Assembly: GCF_943193005.1 (NCBI RefSeq)
Contig: NZ_CALPCH010000016.1
Span: 1-55,016, forward strand
DNA: 55,016 nt
Source: Pumilibacter intestinalis
GTDB taxonomy: Bacteria > Bacillota > Clostridia > Christensenellales > Pumilibacteraceae
Reading direction: 5' to 3'
Below are positions 8,706 through 15,922 of this stretch, one piece after another (within the stretch, counting starts at the first letter, position 1; each line of letters opens with the position of its first letter). Below the pieces are notes generated by a model. The model saw nothing but the letters and a program-made list of their open reading frames with translations. It was not told where the DNA came from and ran no database searches. A program made the translations under genes and the position numbers.

Positions 8706-9224
8706 ATGCAAAACACCGTGAAAGTAAAAATTACAATGCAAGACGGCGGAGAAATGAACCTCGACTTATATCCGGACGTTGCGCCTATATCGGTGCAAAA
8801 CTTTGCGTCGCTGGCTAAGAGCGGATTTTTCGACGGCTTGTGCTTCCACAGAGTTATAGAAAATTTTATGATACAGGGCGGGGGATTTACTCACTCGGGC
8901 AACGTGCTTGCGCCCAAGAACGGCGCGAAAACAATCAAGGGCGAATTTGCGTCCAACGGAGTAAATAACGCGCTCAAGCACACGGCGGGCACTATATCCA
9001 TGGCTCGCACCAACGTGAAAGACTCCGCTTCGAGTCAGTTCTTCATCTGCGTGGCAGACACCCCGTTTTTGGACGGCGAGTATGCCGCGTTCGGGCGTTG
9101 CAGCGACCGCGCGAGCATAGACAAGGCGATTGCCATAAGCAAAGTGCTTACGCACAGCGTGGGTTATTACGACGACGTTCCCGTTCAGCCGGTGGTTATC
9201 AAGAGCGTGACGGTGACCGAATAA
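8706..9224 (+). CDS. Cyclophilin-type peptidyl-prolyl cis-trans isomerase
   Basis: A 172-residue single-domain cyclophilin that catalyses proline isomerisation in protein folding, probably cytoplasmic because no signal peptide is seen. FHRVIENFMIQGG near residue 54 holds the catalytic Arg of the FHRV motif. Further signatures are GTISMARTNVKDSASSQFFI near 97 and FLDGEYAAFGR near 121. ATG 8706 is preferred to the GTG two codons upstream because it is better spaced from AAGGGG. Its stop codon overlaps the ATG of the flavin reductase gene (TAATG), so the pair is probably an operon. Confidence 0.93.
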   Translation: MQNTVKVKITMQDGGEMNLDLYPDVAPISVQNFASLAKSGFFDGLCFHRVIENFMIQGGGFTHSGNVLAPKNGAKTIKGEFASNGVNNALKHTAGTISMARTNVKDSASSQFFICVADTPFLDGEYAAFGRCSDRASIDKAIAISKVLTHSVGYYDDVPVQPVVIKSVTVTE

Positions 9225-9718
9225 TGTTTTTGTCTACGGACAGGCGAATAAAACTCAACACCGCCTTGCGCGACAGCGGGCTTTTCATTTCGTGCGGCAA
9301 AAATCCGCCCAACCTTATGTCTACCCACTGGGGTGCGCTCGGCAATATTTGGAACAGGCAAATATTTATACTGCCCGTGCGCAACGGCAAGCTCAGTCAC
9401 GAAATAATCGAGAGGGATAAGAGCTTCGCCGTGTCCGTCCCCGTAACCGACATGAGCCGCGAAGTCATGCTTTGCGACCACATGAGCGGCTACGACGTGA
9501 ACAAATTCGAAGAGCTTCATTTTCATCCCAAGCGGGCAAAAAAGATACCCACTTACGTGCTTGCCGACTGCGGGTTGATTCTCGAATGCAAAGTTTTATT
9601 TTCCGCGCCCGCCGACTGCGGCTACTTAGACGAAACTCTCAAGCAAGAGATGTACGGCAAAAAAGATTTTCACTCCATCTATTTCGGCGAGGTAATCGAC
9701 TGCTACGAGTTTAATTGA
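9224..9718 (+). CDS. Flavin reductase family (flavoredoxin-like) protein
   Basis: A 164-residue protein of the FMN-binding split-barrel flavin reductase family. The N-terminal half has NLMSTHWGALGNIWNRQIFILPVRNG and the middle has FAVSVPVTDMSREVMLCDHMSG, which match the flavoredoxin pattern. ECKVLFSAPADCG and FGEVIDCY close the fold. It probably binds FMN and moves electrons to a partner. ATG 9224 overlaps the cyclophilin stop codon. It is host-like in composition and is the last protein gene before tRNA-Ser. Confidence 0.85.
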   Translation: MFLSTDRRIKLNTALRDSGLFISCGKNPPNLMSTHWGALGNIWNRQIFILPVRNGKLSHEIIERDKSFAVSVPVTDMSREVMLCDHMSGYDVNKFEELHFHPKRAKKIPTYVLADCGLILECKVLFSAPADCGYLDETLKQEMYGKKDFHSIYFGEVIDCYEFN

Positions 9719-9719
9719 T

Positions 9720-9748
9720 TTGACATTTGCCGTGTTGTAATATATAAT
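9720..9748 (+). promoter_or_regulatory. Consensus promoter for tRNA-Ser
   Basis: TTGACA, a 17-base spacer and TATAAT: a perfect SigA consensus ending 11 bases before the tRNA. Confidence 0.92.
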
Positions 9749-9759
9749 ATCTAAGCTAC

Positions 9760-9848
9760 GGAGGCGTATCGAAGCGGTCATAACGAGGCGGTCTTGAAAA
9801 CCGTTTGCCTTAACGGGCACGGGGGTTCGAATCCCTCCGCCTCCGCCA
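9760..9848 (+). tRNA. tRNA-Ser(UGA)
   Basis: The acceptor arm GGAGGCG pairs with CGCCTCC, followed by discriminator G and an encoded CCA. The anticodon loop reads CTTGAAA, giving anticodon UGA. A long variable arm (class II) and the T-loop GGTTCGAATCC are present. It is the last clearly host feature before the AT-rich resistance island. I did not find a second copy of its 3' end to the right. Confidence 0.95.
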
Positions 9849-10292
9849 TATCGAAACTCTAATTTGTCTTAAACGAAAACAGCCAAAATAATGACTTTTT
9901 GGGGCAAAATAGGGGCGATAACCAAAAAAAAATAAGCACTTACAATCCATAACGGATGGTAGGTGCTTATTTTTTATAAATGCAAGAATTAAGACATTTT
10001 ATATTTTTATGCTCGGCAAAAGACTACGAATAACAATGGTTTGCGGAAACATAGCATTTAGATATTTAGCAAATCAATCTACGAAAACAACACCGTGGTC
10101 GGTCTATTTTGTAATTTTTATTTATAAATAGATTGAGAGCAAGCTCAATTTGTGGTATAATGTTTTAGCTCAAATAGATCGACAAACAGTAATTTAGCTT
10201 ATTCTGATTTATTCAACTGTTTATCTATTCTGAATGCCAAAAAGTCGGTACGATTGTTATATATAAGAGAAGGAAAAATTTATTTTAAGTAC
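9849..10292 (+). other. AT-rich gap after tRNA-Ser; no gene seen
   Basis: No credible ORF. A strong hairpin terminator lies at 9931-9975. A TATAAT at 10156-10161 is followed by AAACAGTAATTTAGC (10184-10198), the 15-mer also seen at 7132. Composition drops sharply in GC after the tRNA, which suggests that the left edge of acquired DNA lies in this gap. Confidence 0.6.
9931..9975 (+). terminator. Terminator downstream of tRNA-Ser
   Basis: AATAAGCAC pairs with GTGCTTATT, with an inner TAC/GTA extension and a T run after the stem. Confidence 0.85.
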
Positions 10293-10321
10293 TTGCTTTT
10301 TTAAGGTTGATATGATATAAT
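10293..10321 (+). promoter_or_regulatory. tet promoter
   Basis: TTGCTT, a 17-base spacer and TATAAT, 29 bases before the leader peptide ATG. Confidence 0.88.
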
Positions 10322-10350
10322 AGTTTCATTCCCGAAAAGGAGTAAAAAAT

Positions 10351-10374
10351 ATGCGGCAAGGTATTCTTAAATAA
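10351..10374 (+). CDS. tet leader peptide MRQGILK
   Basis: A seven-codon ORF with an AAAGGAG ribosome site nine bases upstream. From memory it matches the short leader peptide of tet(M)/tet(O)-type genes. Its 3' half, GTATTCTTAAAT (10361-10372), is perfectly complementary to ATTTAAGAATAC at 10446-10457. Ribosome progress through the leader can therefore decide which hairpin forms. Confidence 0.85.
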   Translation: MRQGILK

Positions 10375-10457
10375 AACTATAATCAAATAGTGGGAACAAA
10401 GAATTATGATAGTCCCTTTCGTGGGGGGCTTAGTTTTTGTACCCAATTTAAGAATAC
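10361..10457 (+). promoter_or_regulatory. tet leader long-range hairpin
   Basis: The outer stem is 12 perfect pairs between the leader ORF and 10446-10457. A second stem lies inside it, GGGAACAAA against TTTTTGTACCC, and an inner AGTCCC/GGGGCT hairpin. This nested structure belongs to the known attenuation leader class of ribosomal-protection tet genes. Confidence 0.75.
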
Positions 10458-10576
10458 TTTTGCCTTATCAATTTTGACATATCCAAAAAACAGCAATCAT
10501 AAATAGGTGCATGCTGTAAGCGAAAATGTTTGCGCCCATAGTTTTTGCTTTTTTATGTGTATGTCCGCAAATTATA

Positions 10577-10615
10577 ATCCCCAGTGGTAAAAGTATTTTA
10601 CTGCCGGGGATTTTT
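10577..10615 (+). terminator. tet attenuator hairpin
   Basis: ATCCCC, a TGGTAAAA/TTTTACT extension, then GGGGATTTTT. It lies 35 bases upstream of the tet ATG and after the leader, so it can stop transcription before tet when the alternative structure does not form. Confidence 0.8.
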
Positions 10616-10649
10616 ATGCCCTTTAGGGCTGTAAAATGAGGACAATCAC

Positions 10650-12569
10650 ATGAAAATAATTAATATTGGCATTCTTGCCCATGTAGACGCAGGAAAAACA
10701 ACATTGACGGAAAGCCTGCTATACACCAGTGGAGCGATTGCGGAACAAGGAAACGTGGATAAAGGAACTACAAGAACAGACACTATGATTTTGGAACGGC
10801 AACGGGGAATCACCATTCAGACAGCGGTTACTTCTTTTTGCTGGAATGGTTATAAAATCAATATCGTGGACACTCCCGGTCATATGGATTTTTTAACCGA
10901 AGCATACCGCTCTTTATCTGTCCTTGACGGAGCTGTTTTAGTCATTTCGGCAAAAGACGGCGTACAGGCACAGACCCGTATATTATTCCATGCACTTCAG
11001 AAGATGAACATCCCGACAATTATCTTCGTAAATAAGATAGACCAAAATGGAATCGACCTGCGGCGTGTTTACCAAAGCATCAAAGATAAACTTACCAGTG
11101 ATATGATTGTCATGCAGGAGGTTGCCTTGTCGCCAAAGATAACCATAACCGATATTTCTGATTTGGACAAATGGGATATTATTATTTCAGGAAACGATGA
11201 ACTATTAGAACGATATGTTGCAGAGGATTCTTTGGATATACAGGAATTACAATATGAAAAGTGCAAAAGAACCAGATGCTGCTCTTTGTTTCCTGTTTAT
11301 CATGGGAGTGCAAAAGACAATTTAGGAACAGAAAAACTGATTGAAGCGATTACAGAAACTTTCATTACAGAAACAGACGATATTCAGTCTGAATTATGTG
11401 GATATGTTTTTAAGGTTGAGTATACAGAGCGGAAAAAACGGCTTTCTTATTTACGCCTGTATCATGGGACGCTCCATTTACGGGATACACTGCTGCTGTC
11501 AAAAAAGAAAAAAATAAAGATTACAGAAATGTGTATTCCGTCAAATGGTGAAATCGTCCCGGCTGACCATGCCTGTCCGGGAGAAATTGTTATTTTAGCT
11601 GATGATACTTTGAAACTGAACGACATTGTGGGAAATGAAAAACTCCTGCCTCACAAAACACGGATTGATAATCCCATGCCATTACTTCGTACAACTGTAG
11701 AGCCGCAAAAGCCAGAGCAAAGGGAAGCCCTGTTAAATGCCCTCGCAGAGATTGCTGATACAGACCCTCTTTTGCATTTTGACATTGATACGGTTACACA
11801 TGAGATTATTTTATCTTTTTTGGGAAAATTACAGTTAGAAGTTATTTGTTCGCTATTAGAAGAAAAATATCATGTGAGCGTGGATATGAAAGAGCCTTCG
11901 ATTATTTATATGGAAAGACCACAAAGAAAAGCAAGCCATACAATCCATATTGAAGTGCCGCCAAATCCATTTTGGGCATCTATTGGTTTGACTGTAACAC
12001 CTCTTTCTGTCGGAAGCGGAACACAATATAAAAGCGAGGTATCTCTCGGCTATTTAAACCAAAGTTTTCAAAATGCCGTCATGGAGGGTGTGCGTTATGG
12101 AATGGAACAGGGCTTATATGGCTGGAGCGTGACAGATTGCCAAATTTGCTTTGATTATGGAGTTTATTACAGCCCTGTCAGTACACCCGCTGATTTTCGT
12201 TTTCTTGCACCTATTGTATTGGAGCAAGTATTGAAAAAAGCAGGAACACAGTTGTTGGAACCATATCTTTCTTTTACAATTTTTACACCGCAGGAATATC
12301 TTTCGCGGGCTTATAATGACGCACGAAAGTATTGCGCAATAATTGAATCAACCAGACTTGAAAAAGATGAAGTTATTTTTAAGGGGGAAATCCCTGCCCG
12401 TTGTATTGACGAATATAGGAATGATTTGAATTTTTATACAAATGGAAGAAGTGTTTGTATTACAGAATTAAAAGGGTATCAGGAAACTTCTGGCGAGCCT
12501 GTATTTCAGCCACGCCGCCCGAACAGCCGTTTAGATAAGGTTCGCCATATGTTTCAAAAGATAATGTAA
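10650..12569 (+). CDS. tet: Tetracycline resistance ribosomal protection protein
   Basis: A 639-residue EF-G-like GTPase that releases tetracycline from the ribosome. Length and sequence fit the Tet(O)/Tet(W)/Tet(32)/Tet(44) group. GTPase motifs are AHVDAGKTT (residues 10-18), DTPGHMDF near 74 and NKID near 128. The C-terminal domain IV/V carries [12 protein letters not shown] and the end [15 protein letters not shown] typical of this group. I cannot fix the class number without a database, and a mosaic is possible. Expression is probably controlled by attenuation in the leader at 10293-10615. It is AT-richer than both the host and the prophage, which fits horizontal transfer. Confidence 0.97.
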   Translation: MKIINIGILAHVDAGKTTLTESLLYTSGAIAEQGNVDKGTTRTDTMILERQRGITIQTAVTSFCWNGYKINIVDTPGHMDFLTEAYRSLSVLDGAVLVISAKDGVQAQTRILFHALQKMNIPTIIFVNKIDQNGIDLRRVYQSIKDKLTSDMIVMQEVALSPKITITDISDLDKWDIIISGNDELLERYVAEDSLDIQELQYEKCKRTRCCSLFPVYHGSAKDNLGTEKLIEAITETFITETDDIQSELCGYVFKVEYTERKKRLSYLRLYHGTLHLRDTLLLSKKKKIKITEMCIPSNGEIVPADHACPGEIVILADDTLKLNDIVGNEKLLPHKTRIDNPMPLLRTTVEPQKPEQREALLNALAEIADTDPLLHFDIDTVTHEIILSFLGKLQLEVICSLLEEKYHVSVDMKEPSIIYMERPQRKASHTIHIEVPPNPFWASIGLTVTPLSVGSGTQYKSEVSLGYLNQSFQNAVMEGVRYGMEQGLYGWSVTDCQICFDYGVYYSPVSTPADFRFLAPIVLEQVLKKAGTQLLEPYLSFTIFTPQEYLSRAYNDARKYCAIIESTRLEKDEVIFKGEIPARCIDEYRNDLNFYTNGRSVCITELKGYQETSGEPVFQPRRPNSRLDKVRHMFQKIM

Positions 12570-12675
12570 TGTTTTTCGCAATGCAAGCGTTCATTAATAA
12601 AAGCCTATACCATTTGGGAAAGAAAAGACAAATAGCAGTCAAGACGACAACAATCAGAAGTTATGGAGGGTAATA

Positions 12676-12876
12676 ATGGAATATACTAAGGAAGATTTAA
12701 TGGAAGCAAAAAGGCAAATTGATTCAACATTGCATAAATTACGGGAAACAATAATAACCTTTGAAGCAAAAGAAAATTCAGAGAGATATAAGTCACAAAT
12801 CACTTTGGCGAAAAGACGAATAAAGGCTTTTGAAATAGCAAATTACTTTATAGGAAACGAAATTGAAAACAGTTAG
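12676..12876 (+). CDS. Small coiled-coil protein downstream of tet
   Basis: A 66-residue, highly charged, all-helical protein (MEYTKEDLMEAKRQIDSTLH at the start). Heptad-like spacing across residues 8-60 suggests a coiled coil. ATG 12676 has GGAGG ten bases upstream. I do not know its function. Its composition matches tet and the following genes, so it belongs to the same acquired block. Confidence 0.65.
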   Translation: MEYTKEDLMEAKRQIDSTLHKLRETIITFEAKENSERYKSQITLAKRRIKAFEIANYFIGNEIENS

Positions 12877-13010
12877 TAAATTCAAAACTCTGGTTTCGCA
12901 GCAAGTGAAATCGTTAGGCAGTATAAATTAAATTTGCAAAGACAGCAGTGATAGTTAATAGCAAGATGAAAACCAATGGCATTTCTAATCAAAAAGGAGG
13001 ATAACAATAT

Positions 13011-13367
13011 ATGCCAAGTCCGAAAGAAGTAGTAAATAAATGGGTAGACGCTTTTAATGTCGGTGATGTGGACATGATTATTAGTCTGTATGATAATAAT
13101 GCAACAAACCATCAAGTTGCAAATGAACCTGTTGTAGGAGTTGTGGCTATTAGAGAAATGTTTGCAAATGAGTTTGCAACTGCAAAAATGGTTTGTATTG
13201 TGGAAAATATTTTTGAGGATGGGCAATGGGCAATCTTGGAATGGCGTGATCCATTGGGGTTACGGGGGTGTGGTTTTTTTCAGGTAGTGAATGGGAAAAT
13301 TTTATTCCAACGAGGCTATTGGGATAAGCTTTCATTTTTGAAACAGCACAATCTTCCAATAGAGTAA
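13011..13367 (+). CDS. SnoaL/NTF2-like family protein
   Basis: A 118-residue NTF2-like alpha+beta barrel. The opening VVNKWVDAFNVGDVDMIISL, the strand ATNHQVANEPVVG and the end WAILEWRDPLGLRGCGFFQV are typical of SnoaL-like proteins. Their members include isomerases, hydrolases and non-catalytic binding proteins, so the role is open. RBS AAAGGAGG precedes ATG 13011. It is followed after 21 bases by the double-GNAT gene, probably cotranscribed. Confidence 0.75.
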   Translation: MPSPKEVVNKWVDAFNVGDVDMIISLYDNNATNHQVANEPVVGVVAIREMFANEFATAKMVCIVENIFEDGQWAILEWRDPLGLRGCGFFQVVNGKILFQRGYWDKLSFLKQHNLPIE

Positions 13368-13388
13368 ATATAGCATTTAGGAGAAAAT

Positions 13389-14252
13389 ATGGAATATCGG
13401 ACATTGGAAAATACAGATTCCGTTTGTATATACGAAGCGTTTACACAGGCATTTTCTGATTATCAGGTTTCAGTTGATATGTCTTTTAAGTCTTTTGAAA
13501 CAATGCTGAAAAGAAATGGATTTATGCCTGCGGTTTCAGTTGGAGCCTTTGCAGATAGAACGCTTGTCGGTTTTATCTTGAATGGAGTGAGAGATTGGGA
13601 TAACGAAAAGACAGTCTATGACCTCGGAACAGGAGTTATCCCCGATTTTCGGAGAACAGGAATTATGGGGGAATTATTGAATCTGGTTAGCACTATATGT
13701 ATAAAAAATAAAATCAGTGTGTATCAACTGGAAGTGATTCAAGATAATGAGAAGGCGCTCACTTTATATAAAAAACAGGGATTTCGAATTAACAGAATAT
13801 TGAATTGTTACCAACTGACGGGCAAGATAAAAGAACCGGGCGTACATAAAGTATGGAAACTGGAACATCCGGAAAAATTACAAGATGATCAATGGACAGC
13901 GGTCAAAGATTTTTGGACTTATCCACCTTCATGGCAAAACGCAAAAGATGCTGTTTGTGCAATCGCTGAATCCTTTTCTTATACGATTGTTAAATTTGAT
14001 GGAAACTTGATTGGATATGGTATTGTGGACAAAATAAAAGGAGATATTGCGCAGTTAGCGGTACATCCCCAATATCGCAGAATGGGAGTTGCCACAGAGA
14101 TTTTGTTAGATTTACTTAAACAAACAAAGAGTTTAGAGATGAGAGTAATAAATGTGGATGAACGGGATCAGGCATTGAACGCTTTTTTGAAGAAATTGAA
14201 ATTTAGTGTATTTGTTAAACAATATGAAATGAGAAAACATTTTTCTGCTTAG
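13389..14252 (+). CDS. GNAT acetyltransferase with two GNAT domains
   Basis: A 287-residue protein with two acetyl-CoA-binding GNAT domains. The first shows GTGVIPDFRRTGIMGELLN near residue 80 and EKALTLYKKQGF near 122. The second shows AQLAVHPQYRRMGVATEILL near 218 and ALNAFLKKLKF near 260. The RxxGxG-type acetyl-CoA loop is RRTGIMG in the first and RRMGVAT in the second. The substrate cannot be read from sequence. Its place next to a resistance gene makes small-molecule modification plausible but unproven. ATG 13389 has AGGAG eight bases upstream. Confidence 0.82.
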   Translation: MEYRTLENTDSVCIYEAFTQAFSDYQVSVDMSFKSFETMLKRNGFMPAVSVGAFADRTLVGFILNGVRDWDNEKTVYDLGTGVIPDFRRTGIMGELLNLVSTICIKNKISVYQLEVIQDNEKALTLYKKQGFRINRILNCYQLTGKIKEPGVHKVWKLEHPEKLQDDQWTAVKDFWTYPPSWQNAKDAVCAIAESFSYTIVKFDGNLIGYGIVDKIKGDIAQLAVHPQYRRMGVATEILLDLLKQTKSLEMRVINVDERDQALNAFLKKLKFSVFVKQYEMRKHFSA

Positions 14253-14308
14253 GATATTGTATAGATGAAGAAGCTGACTTGAGGACAGTTGTCAGTAAAG
14301 GAGTAGTT

Positions 14309-14854
14309 ATGAGATATAACAAAACAATAATATTAAGTAATGGCATGGAATGTTGTTTGAGGAATGGAACAGAGAGTGATGGTCAGCTTGTAGTGGATAA
14401 TTTCAATCTGACACATAGTGAAACAGATTATTTGCTTACATATCCAGATGAAAACAGTTTTAATGTCGAACAGGAGAGCCAGTTTCTGAAAGAAAAAGCT
14501 GAGAGTGAAAGAGAGATTGAATTGCTTGCCATAGTTGACAGTGTTATTGTGGGAACAGCAGGAATTGAGGCAATCGGTACAAAATATAAGGTACGGCATC
14601 GAGCAGAATTTGGCATCAGTGTTGTGAAAAAGTATTGGGGACTTGGAATTGGTAAGGCTTTGCTGACTTCGTGTATCGAATGTGCTAAAACAGCGGGATA
14701 TAACCAGCTTGAACTTAAAGTAGTTGCTGAAAATGAAAGAGCAGTTTCTATGTATGAACGGGCTGGATTTGTCGAGTATGGAAGAAATCCGAAAGGTTTT
14801 AATTCTCGTAAGACAGGGTTTCAAGAAGTTATTTATATGAGGTTAGAATTGTAA
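14309..14854 (+). CDS. GNAT family N-acetyltransferase
   Basis: A 181-residue single-domain GNAT. The conserved core reads AEFGISVVKKYWGLGIGKAL (acetyl-CoA loop WGLGIG), then QLELKVVAENERAVSMYERAGF and a C-terminal VIYMRLEL strand. This is the RimI/ribosomal-protein-alanine-acetyltransferase-like layout, but the substrate is unknown. ATG 14309 is preferred to the TTG at 14279 because AAAGGAG lies directly upstream. It is the second acetyltransferase in the resistance island. Confidence 0.85.
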   Translation: MRYNKTIILSNGMECCLRNGTESDGQLVVDNFNLTHSETDYLLTYPDENSFNVEQESQFLKEKAESEREIELLAIVDSVIVGTAGIEAIGTKYKVRHRAEFGISVVKKYWGLGIGKALLTSCIECAKTAGYNQLELKVVAENERAVSMYERAGFVEYGRNPKGFNSRKTGFQEVIYMRLEL

Positions 14855-15000
14855 TGGGCATACCGAAGCTTTGGCAAAATCCCTCTTGTGGCACTAAAAG
14901 TATGCTTTCTTCGTAAATGTACAGTTGAATAATATCTAGAATTGGTAATCATGGCTAACTGCATTTAAGTGGTAATTGGAAATTAAGGAGCTTCAAAAGA

Positions 15001-15192
15001 ATGGCTACACCAAAAGAAGAACATAGAGGAGTAATAGAAGGATATTTTTATGCGGCTTGTCCGTTTTGCCGAACGACGCTAACGCAAGGGCAGAACGGCA
15101 CAAATTGCTTTATAAAATGTCCGCAATGCGGTCGCTATATTCACATCATAATAAAGGATGATTCGGTGTTGACCAAACTCAAAGAAACATAA
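15001..15192 (+). CDS. Small zinc-ribbon protein
   Basis: A 63-residue protein with two CxxC knuckles (CPFCRTT and KCPQCGRY) spaced about 20 residues apart, a classic zinc ribbon, ending in strand IHIIIKDD. It could bind nucleic acid or act as a small regulator. The function is not known. An RBS (AAGGAG) lies about ten bases upstream and a strong terminator follows directly. It is the last gene before the prophage. Confidence 0.7.
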   Translation: MATPKEEHRGVIEGYFYAACPFCRTTLTQGQNGTNCFIKCPQCGRYIHIIIKDDSVLTKLKET

Positions 15193-15199
15193 ATAACTT

Positions 15200-15226
15200 A
15201 GCACCCGAAAGGGTGCTTTTTATTTT
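15200..15226 (+). terminator. Terminator at the right end of the resistance island
   Basis: AGCACCC, GAAA loop, GGGTGCT and a T-rich tail: a short perfect hairpin. Confidence 0.9.
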
Positions 15227-15274
15227 ATTAGATAAAATTCGTCAAAACTTACAATTTTATTCTGTCATAAAAAT

Positions 15275-15440
15275 GATAGTATGAGCATAGGCACTCGCGG
15301 GGTGATCGCATAAAGCGAGAAACGTGAAAGCAGCCGAATTTCATACTGTTACGAGCCCGAATCCGAAAAATGATTGCAAGCCGAGCAGAGCAATACTGCC
15401 TCCCAAAATTGGAAGGTTAATTTGCTTTGACTCGGCTTTT
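15275..15440 (+). ncRNA. Candidate structured RNA upstream of the prophage early operon
   Basis: GATAGTATGA (15275-15284) can pair with TCATACTGTT (15341-15350) over ten positions, two of them G-U. This closes a domain that contains an inner hairpin TCGC/GCGA and an unpaired purine-rich segment AAACGTGAAAGCAG. The 3' part is a long composite hairpin: AAGCCGAG (15378-15385) with CTCGGCTT (15431-15438), an inner AGCAA/TTGCT, and CCTCCCAA/TTGGAAGG, followed by T residues. I cannot match it to a known RNA family. It may be a leader, an sRNA or a riboswitch-like element. Confidence 0.5.
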
Positions 15441-15450
15441 TAACTTTTCT

Positions 15451-15487
15451 GCCCGGTGGCGTGTTGCAACGCTGTCGGGCTTTTTTT
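15451..15487 (+). terminator. Second terminator before the prophage early operon
   Basis: GCCCG with an inner GCGT/ACGC stem closes on CGGGC followed by seven T. It lies ten bases after the composite hairpin, giving two terminators in tandem. Confidence 0.85.
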
Positions 15488-15586
15488 ATTTGCCTAAATT
15501 CACGAAAGAAAAATTTTCAATCCGACATCAGGTGTCGTATTGGCACGCCAAAATAGGCACGAAGACTTTGTGAAGGAGGTAAGGAT

Positions 15587-15922
15587 ATGCAATCGGCACT
15601 CGAAAGACGACAAGAACTATTCGAAGTGATGTGCGAACGCCGTCATGACACAATAGACAATCTTGCATTTCAGTTCGGCGTTGACCGTCGCACGATAGAA
15701 AGAGATATCGAACTATTGAGCCTATCCAGACCTATCTATACCACAAAGGGAACAGGGGGTGGCGTACATATAGTGGACGGATATAGATACGGAAATAAGT
15801 ATTTAACGGAAGAAGAAACGGAATTTTTGGAAGGTGTGGCAACAAGGCTCACGGGTAGCGAATTCGTGCAGATGCAGAAAATTATCAATCGCTTTCGCAC
15901 ACCGAAGAGAGGTGGCAGATGA
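15587..15922 (+). CDS. HTH (DeoR/HTH_11-type) regulator
   Basis: A 111-residue protein with an N-terminal winged helix-turn-helix (DTIDNLAFQFGVDRRTIERD, residues 23-42) of the DeoR/HTH_11 kind, then a wing (TTKGTGGGVHIV). The C-terminal YLTEEETEFLEGVATRL resembles the start of a longer effector-binding region that is absent here. It probably regulates the early operon. RBS AAGGAGG precedes ATG 15587. Its 3' end overlaps the SNF2 helicase start by four bases, so they are probably cotranslated. It is not a CI-type repressor. Confidence 0.75.
   Translation: MQSALERRQELFEVMCERRHDTIDNLAFQFGVDRRTIERDIELLSLSRPIYTTKGTGGGVHIVDGYRYGNKYLTEEETEFLEGVATRLTGSEFVQMQKIINRFRTPKRGGR

Noticed and set aside
9760-9848. 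tRNA-Ser as attachment site of the prophage
   Set aside because: No second copy of the tRNA 3' end was found to the right, and the recombinases are serine type, which seldom use tRNA ends.
15300-15336. Possible hammerhead ribozyme core
   Set aside because: The stretch has GAAAC after a small hairpin but lacks the CUGANGA element, so the core cannot form.
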